From Pedosphaera sp. (lineage in GTDB: Bacteria; Verrucomicrobiota; Verrucomicrobiia; Limisphaerales; Pedosphaeraceae), in contig JAQGPA010000218.1 in assembly GCA_028293325.1 (NCBI GenBank), forward strand, positions 1 to 47,399: a stretch of DNA of 47,399 bases. The letters run 5' to 3'. Position 1 is the first letter of the stretch; every line of letters starts with the position of its first letter. Shown here piece after piece: positions 43,591-47,399 of the stretch. The notes under the pieces were generated by a model. It was given only the letters and a program-made list of their open reading frames with translations, was not told the DNA's origin and did no database searches. Position numbers and translations under genes: made by a program.

Positions 43591-43752
43591 CGTCCATGTG
43601 CGTCCGTGTGCGTCCGTGAAAAAACCCCAAACTCCGAAAACTCGGAACGCCGACCCCATTGCGTCCCTTTGGTCCCTTTCGTCCCTGTCCCCAATCCACT
43701 CCCAATCCTGTAAATCCTGTCAAAAATTCTTCCCCTCTCCGCGTCTCTGCGT
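43591..43752. repeat. Cluster of short tandem words (period 8-10)
   Basis: Four different short words are each tandemly repeated within about 160 bp: CGTCCATGTG-CGTCCGTGTG-CGTCCGTGAA (10 nt, 43591-43620), GTCCCTTTG-GTCCCTTTC-GTCCCTGTC (9 nt, about 43663-43689), AATCCTGTA-AATCCTGTC (9 nt, 43704-43721) and CTCCGCGT-CTCTGCGT (8 nt, 43737-43752). Between them lies AAAACTCGGAACGCCGA (43637-43653), whose exact reverse complement is at 6545-6561. Confidence 0.65.
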
Positions 43753-43766
43753 GAAACTCCCCTTTC

Positions 43767-44045
43767 GGAAAATTCCGCACTCCGTAATCCGCACTCCACA
43801 CTGAGGTGCTCTGAATATTCTTTTACTATTTATTTTTACATTTAAGCACCTTCGGCTGACCTTGGATGTCGCTCGTGTCGCTCGTGTCGCTCAGCTTTTT
43901 GCGAAGAAAACCGCGTGATTCCCCTTTGTTTGCAGGCCATTGATGCATTTGAGCCTTCCGATTTTTGAAAAACCCTCGTTTAAAAACAGGCCAGCGCCAA
44001 CCAAACGAGGTAGGAGACGACGTCAGGAGACTCAAACATTTCCCC
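43767..44045 (-). repeat. Dispersed element of about 270 bp, copy B (inverted)
   Basis: Read on the minus strand it matches 6573-6845 in order: GGGGAAATGTTTGAG, CGCAAAAAGCTGAGCGACACG, GCCGAAGGTGCTTAAATG, AGTAAAAGAATATTCAGAGC and GTGCGGAATTTTC-like end. The best-conserved 100 bp differ mainly in the short interval between the GAGCGACA repeats and GCCGAAGG. The two copies are in opposite orientation and 37 kb apart. Confidence 0.7.
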
Positions 44046-44309
44046 AAAAAGAACCCCAACCACGCTTGCGCATACACCACACCCTCCAAACTATCATCCA
44101 TTGGCTATTGCCCCGCCCCCCAACCTCGAAGCAGGTTGAGAAACAAAGGTTGCTGCAAGGCGGCTACCCTGGGAAACCCCTTCCGCGCGCCGCGCGCCGC
44201 GCGGCGAGCCACGCGAGTATACCTTCATCTTGGCAGGCTTGCCAACCATGCAGAGGTGCAACGAGCAGGTCAGACAATCGCACGGCTGGCTGGCCGCTAA
44301 TTTAGAAAC

Positions 44310-45416
44310 TTACTGCAACTGAAGTGTAAAAAACTGGCTCGTAATATTGCTGTTCACGACGTTCGTGGCCGTGAAGCTGAAATTTCCATTGGCGCTTAAC
44401 ATGTTGGTCGCAATCGGCTGCCACTGATTGAACGGCAGCGATAAGTTGGTGCCCGCCAGCACGAGATACGTTCCACTCGCCAGTCCGTTGGTGCCGTTGA
44501 TCAACAAATCTTTGTCGGCCAGTCCGATGCCCGTGATCCCAGGCTGCGGTGGCGGCAACAAATTATAACCGATGGCATCCAGCGCGGTCAGTTCGACGGT
44601 CGGATTCGGAGTCGCACCGGCGGTGAGAAACGCATCCTGCACGCGGGCCGTATGCGCGCCCGCCGTCCACCAGTCGCCAAAATCGCCAGCAGAACTTTGG
44701 TTGAAACGTGCCAGATCGGTCATGCCATCTATCGAGAAATAGGCGTTGTCCCCGCTTGTGGTGTAGGTGCGGCTGCCGGTGGAAGTATAACGAAACAGAT
44801 CCTCGGGCAATGGATCACCGGCCAGACTGTCGAGGGCTGAAGCCAGGCCGAGAACCTCATTGATCTCATGCTCGGCCACGGACAGAAGATCATATTTGGC
44901 CGGGTTGATGGAGGTACGGGTGAGGTTCATCTGGGAAACGTGCAAGCCGATGATCCCATCCACGCCACCGGCAAGACCAGAAGGAAAGCCGGTAAAACCC
45001 AAGGCGCGGAGATTCGCGGTCTTGACCCTTACCACACTGGTGCCGGTCACCGGATTAGCCGTGCCGCCGGGTAAGTGCGCAAGGGCCACGGCGTCGGTTG
45101 TGGTGCTGGCGTCGTTTTGCAGCGCCGTGCGGAATTGTGAGTAGGAGATATTATAATACCACCAACTGCTATGCCCCTCCAATCCGGCGGTGGTCATCTC
45201 TTGGAAATTGATGGTGACCGTAATCGGATCGGAGAAGCGCGCCTGATAAAATTGAATGGCCGTATTGATCGTGGCTTGGATGGTGGCCGCGTTGGGGTCG
45301 GTGGTAATCGTGCTGTCCCAGGAAGGGATGATGATCAGGGCCATCCCCCGGGTGGTGCTGAGAAATGCCGGTGCGAGCAACAAAAGAAAGCACTTAAAAA
45401 GTTTGCCCGGTTTCAA
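44310..45416 (-). CDS. Secreted NF038122-like metalloprotease
   Basis: 368 residues. The N-terminus (MKPGKLFKCFLLLLAPAFLS) is a signal peptide. The protease-like part shows DPITVTINFQEM, SSWWYYNISYSQFRTALQND, GGVDGIIGLHVSQMNLTRTS and the helix SVAEHEINEVLGLASALDSL, with His183, Glu184 and Glu187, then AGDFGDWW and TALDAIGYNLL. This matches the layout of secreted metalloproteases annotated as NF038122; the zinc motif is HExxE rather than HExxH, which I recall as usual for that group. The last 70 residues (FNQWQPIATNMLSANGNFSF, FFTLQLQ) are a beta domain common in Pedosphaera-type secreted proteins. No PEP-CTERM anchor is present. It stands alone between repeat regions. Confidence 0.75.
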   Translation of the reverse strand: MKPGKLFKCFLLLLAPAFLSTTRGMALIIIPSWDSTITTDPNAATIQATINTAIQFYQARFSDPITVTINFQEMTTAGLEGHSSWWYYNISYSQFRTALQNDASTTTDAVALAHLPGGTANPVTGTSVVRVKTANLRALGFTGFPSGLAGGVDGIIGLHVSQMNLTRTSINPAKYDLLSVAEHEINEVLGLASALDSLAGDPLPEDLFRYTSTGSRTYTTSGDNAYFSIDGMTDLARFNQSSAGDFGDWWTAGAHTARVQDAFLTAGATPNPTVELTALDAIGYNLLPPPQPGITGIGLADKDLLINGTNGLASGTYLVLAGTNLSLPFNQWQPIATNMLSANGNFSFTATNVVNSNITSQFFTLQLQ

Positions 45417-45927
45417 GTGCGGAGATGATGCTCAAATTCAAGAATGGAGGCAATGGAATTTCACACTGCTAAGTGAAGCTGGGAAATTTCTGGCAAGAAC
45501 GGCATCGCAAACCCTGCAACGCAAAAAGAACCCAAAAACCTCAACGGAGCGCGGCTATGGGCAACGCCTTTGGTGCCCGTGCGGAAGCACCCGCAGCAAC
45601 TCCGGAACGACCGGCCCGCTAAACCAAACCCTCATTACCCCGTGATGTTCTCAGTGAAATTGGGAAATTTCTGGTAAGCAAGGCCATTGGGGAAGGCTTG
45701 CGAAGGGCTTTCGACACACCCTTATTCTTGCCAATATTTTACTCACTTCACTTAGAGCGGCTATGCGGTCGCGGTGCGAAATGAACATGGGTTATAGGCA
45801 GTGCGAACTCCACGGAATGTCGCGCGCTTCAATCCTACCACTGAAATTGCCTGCCGCCGTAAAGGGTATTGAAAGTGAAGGAATGGCAAGCCGCGATGCC
45901 CGGCGCGCAAATCAAACATTAGAACTT

Positions 45928-45973
45928 TGTAGCGCCGATTGCCAATCGGCTGTATCGCGGATTGTCAATCCGC
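45928..45973 (+). repeat. Two 23-nt tandem units, each a perfect hairpin
   Basis: Unit 1 (45928-45950): TGTAGC then GCCGATT-GCC-AATCGGC. Unit 2 (45951-45973): TGTATC then GCGGATT-GTC-AATCCGC. Each unit is a 7-bp stem with a 3-nt loop, and the second has compensating changes at paired positions (GCCGATT to GCGGATT with AATCGGC to AATCCGC), so the fold rather than the sequence is kept. Confidence 0.7.
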
Positions 45974-46109
45974 CGCAACTTCAGCACTGCCACAGATGAA
46001 AAAAATGGATACCACCGCCCACCCGCAAGAGCAGTCCCTTAGCCTGTGAAAAGCTCCATCGAGCAAAGCCCTGAAACCCCACGCCCAACGGATCGCGGAA
46101 TTGGTGGCC

Positions 46110-46122
46110 GTGCGCAAGCACC
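46110..46122 (+). repeat. 13-mer GTGCGCAAGCACC, copy 3 of 3
   Basis: Identical to 43006-43018 and to the reverse complement of 6325-6337, again preceded by TGGCC. It lies in the gene-free region between the metalloprotease and the last membrane protein. Confidence 0.6.
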
Positions 46123-46157
46123 GGTCTTAAAACCCCGAAGTGGGTTTAGTCACTTAG

Positions 46158-46195
46158 CCTAGGGTAGGTTCCCGTCTGCAGGAACCTACCCTAGG
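46158..46195. repeat. 15-bp perfect inverted repeat
   Basis: CCTAGGGTAGGTTCC (46158-46172) pairs with GGAACCTACCCTAGG (46181-46195) across CGTCTGCA. With a G bulge the stem extends by TTA/TAA. It lies about 120 bp after the stop of the minus-strand gene at 46318. There is no T-run, so a terminator is uncertain; a REP-type mobile hairpin is as likely. Confidence 0.65.
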
Positions 46196-46317
46196 TAACA
46201 TCCACCAACTCACCCATCACTTTCGCGCCCCGCGCGGCGAGTCACACGAGCATCTTCCTCAACTCTGAACGCAAAACTCTGAACCTTGAACGACTTTCCC
46301 AACTCCGCACTCCGCAT

Positions 46318-46680
46318 TTACTTTCCCTGCACCCGTTTCCGCCACCGATTCACCCGCCAGAAAAATATCCCAAAGAAAATCATCCCGCACCCGTTCACCC
46401 CCATCGTGTAACCCAGCTTATACATCCGACCCGTATTGACGACCGCATAAATCGACACATCGCGCCCGATGATCAGGTTCGGCAACGCCCCCGGCATCAA
46501 CGCCCCATGCAGCAACCCTCGCTCAAAGCCCGCCGGCCCTGTCGCCTTATTTGAGCAGTCGGTTATAAATTTAAACGTCGTGCCAACAATCAACGCCACC
46601 ACCAGGAACCAGAAGATGCGCAGGAGTATCCTCCTGGCCAAACTGGCCTTCGGTGCGACTTTCGCTTGTGTCTCAGTCAT
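46318..46680 (-). CDS. Small membrane protein, function unknown
   Basis: 120 residues. A basic N-terminus (MTETQAKVAPKASLARRILL) is followed by one membrane helix (FWFLVVALIVGTTFKFI), a loop of about 40 residues (DCSNKATGPAGFERGLLHGA, LPNLIIGRDVSIYAV) and a second helix near the end (GYTMGVNGCGMIFFGIFFW), then a basic tail. No family recognised. Its start lies only 20 bp from the divergent methyltransferase start, so one or both promoters must lie inside the opposite gene. The downstream end faces the 15-bp inverted repeat. Confidence 0.6.
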   Translation of the reverse strand: MTETQAKVAPKASLARRILLRIFWFLVVALIVGTTFKFITDCSNKATGPAGFERGLLHGALMPGALPNLIIGRDVSIYAVVNTGRMYKLGYTMGVNGCGMIFFGIFFWRVNRWRKRVQGK

Positions 46681-46700
46681 GGTTTTCGTACAGCAAGAGC

Positions 46701-47399
46701 ATGTTTTTGAAGCACCGTGCCCTGCAAGCAGAATATTTCGATCTGCCTGACCGGCCAGTGGCCGAACAGGTGGACGGGTATCGGATGCTCGCTCAGACCA
46801 ACCGCATTTTCCTCCTCCGCCGCACTTTCACCACCCTGCTCCCCCAATGGCTCGGCCCCGAACGCTGTCGCGAGCTCTCCATCCTCGACCTCGGCGCGGG
46901 CGACGGCTCCCTCGGCAACGAATTGACCGCCTGGGCAAAAACCCGCGGCTGGAACTGGCGCATTACCAATCTCGACCTCAACACCCAGGCCATGCGCCTT
47001 AACCCCGCCGCCCGCTTCGTCGCCAGTTCCGCCCTCGCCCTCCCCTTTCGCGACGCCTCCTTCGACGTCGTCATCGCCTCCCAGATGGCCCACCACTTCA
47101 TGCATGAAGATGAAGTCGCGCAACATTTCCGCGAAGCCTGGCGCGTGACCAAAGATCTCCTCTTTCTAAACGACCTTCACCGCAACTACTTCTTATACGC
47201 GGTCGTCTGGCTCCTCTTGCGCTTGTCTCGCTATCCCGAACACTTTGTTTCCGACGGTCTCCTCTCCGTCCGCCGAAGCTGGCGGATTCCTGAATGGCAG
47301 GCCTTGGCCGCCCGCGCCGGCATTCCCCAAGCCCGCATCTGGCTCTACTTCTGCTCCCGCGTCCTCCTCCAGGCACGCAAACAAACTAAGAGCATCTAA
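46701..47399 (+). CDS. Class I SAM-dependent methyltransferase
   Basis: 232 residues from ATG 46701 (MFLKHRALQAEYFDLPDRP); the frame extends 16 codons further up into the divergent gene, which is less likely. Motif I LDLGAGDGSLG (about 63-73) binds SAM, WRITNLDLNTQAMRL is motif II with the acidic ribose contact, FVASSALALPFRDASFDVVI gives motifs III-IV and AWRVTKDLLFLNDLHRN follows. The C-terminal part (RNYFLYAVVWLLLRLSRYP) is hydrophobic. From memory, similar proteins occur beside type III polyketide synthase and flavin oxidoreductase genes, which would lie to the right. The stop codon TAA is the last three bases of the window. Confidence 0.92.
   Translation: MFLKHRALQAEYFDLPDRPVAEQVDGYRMLAQTNRIFLLRRTFTTLLPQWLGPERCRELSILDLGAGDGSLGNELTAWAKTRGWNWRITNLDLNTQAMRLNPAARFVASSALALPFRDASFDVVIASQMAHHFMHEDEVAQHFREAWRVTKDLLFLNDLHRNYFLYAVVWLLLRLSRYPEHFVSDGLLSVRRSWRIPEWQALAARAGIPQARIWLYFCSRVLLQARKQTKSI

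Larger units (their letters stand above)
42848..44309. other. Gene-free repeat region of 1.46 kb
   Basis: No convincing gene. Short open frames here read through repeats in both strands; the one at 43586-43801 (minus), with HAETRRGEE, is the kind of spurious product made from repeat words. Bases 42848-43000 contain the trxB promoter region. The rest holds the 13-mer, a 228-bp tandem unit, the short tandem words and copy B of the dispersed element, listed separately. Bases 44046-44309 hold only a GC-rich palindromic run (CGCGCGCCGCGCGCCGCGCG at about 44187) and no other signal. Confidence 0.7.
45417..46317. other. Gene-free repeat region of 0.9 kb
   Basis: No convincing gene. Two related words, AGTGAAGCTGGGAAATTTCTGG (45472) and AGTGAAATTGGGAAATTTCTGG (45653), begin a loosely repeated block of about 180 bp. 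GAGCGCGGCTATGGG (45547) and GAGCGGCTATGCGG (45754) recur later in it. Further right are the 23-nt hairpin units, the third 13-mer and a 15-bp inverted repeat, listed separately. CCGCGCGGCGAGTCACACGA at about 46233 resembles CCGCGCGGCGAGCCACGCGA at about 44200. Confidence 0.65.

Noticed and set aside
43586..43801. Minus-strand frame with HAETRRGEE-type sequence
   Set aside because: It is a translation of the short tandem words; such ETRRGEE-like products are a known type of spurious annotation from repeats.
43940..44305. Two overlapping plus-strand frames of over 110 codons
   Set aside because: They read through copy B of the dispersed element and the GC palindrome, have arginine/proline-rich composition, and no counterpart frame exists in copy A.
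45763..45999. Short plus-strand frame in the right spacer
   Set aside because: It contains the 23-nt hairpin units as coding sequence and lacks any motif.

Overview
The window looks like a chromosomal segment of a soil or freshwater member of the Verrucomicrobiota, most likely of the Pedosphaera/Limisphaerales type. This is inferred from the secreted RHS protein with a beta-helix partner, from C-terminal modules of the type seen in Pedosphaera proteins, from the long plant/cyanobacteria-like IspH, from weak Shine-Dalgarno signals and from gene-poor stretches full of short palindromic repeats. No rRNA, tRNA, CRISPR array, complete transposon or prophage was found. I recognise families from memory and could not run searches.

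Layout. 1-6030 (minus): two large secreted proteins, a 1033-residue beta-helix-like protein followed by an RHS/YD-repeat protein that runs off the left edge. 6031-7196: a repeat-rich spacer with a REP-like double hairpin, one copy of a roughly 270-bp dispersed element and one copy of a 61-bp direct repeat. 7200-9082 (plus): a phage Gp27-like small protein flanked by the 61-bp repeats, a VOC protein and a single-domain response regulator. 9086-18475 (minus): a partner-switching set (STAS protein, GAF-SpoIIE phosphatase, small membrane protein), holA, a DUF151 nuclease-like protein, a DUF421 membrane protein, a secreted protein and metH. 18790-21100 (plus): a biuret-amidohydrolase-like enzyme overlapping an NCS2-type permease. 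21133-24285 (minus): a UvrD/Rep helicase coupled to a truncated acetyltransferase, and an HD hydrolase.

24387-30115 carries a DJ-1/PfpI protein, an MsbA-like ABC exporter, a DUF1287 protein on the minus strand, ispH and a dGTPase. 30148-34347 (minus) is an envelope block: a membrane-anchored protein, a beta-carbonic anhydrase with a proline-rich tail, two tandem PLDc_N mini-membrane proteins, flotillin and an NfeD-like partner with a histidine-rich loop. 34546-36027 holds a CII-like helix-turn-helix gene and a hexose-6-phosphate epimerase. 36187-41572 (plus) is a run of two secreted proteins (a thioredoxin-like fold without CxxC, and a protein with an AHEWGTFT motif), a sensor histidine kinase and an OmpR-type regulator. 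41578-42847 (minus) is thioredoxin reductase overlapping a rhodanese. 42848-46317 is dominated by repeats around one secreted metalloprotease-like gene. The right edge has a small membrane protein divergent from a SAM methyltransferase that ends on the last base.

The most unusual content is non-coding. A roughly 270-bp element occurs in opposite orientation about 37 kb apart. A 13-mer with a GCAA tetraloop occurs in three spacers. One spacer clusters 8-10-nt tandem words, and 23-nt tandem units each form a perfect hairpin. The best candidates for an undescribed functional unit are the Gp27-like gene bounded by direct repeats, the flotillin/carbonic anhydrase/PLDc_N block, and the secreted-protein pair ahead of the two-component system.
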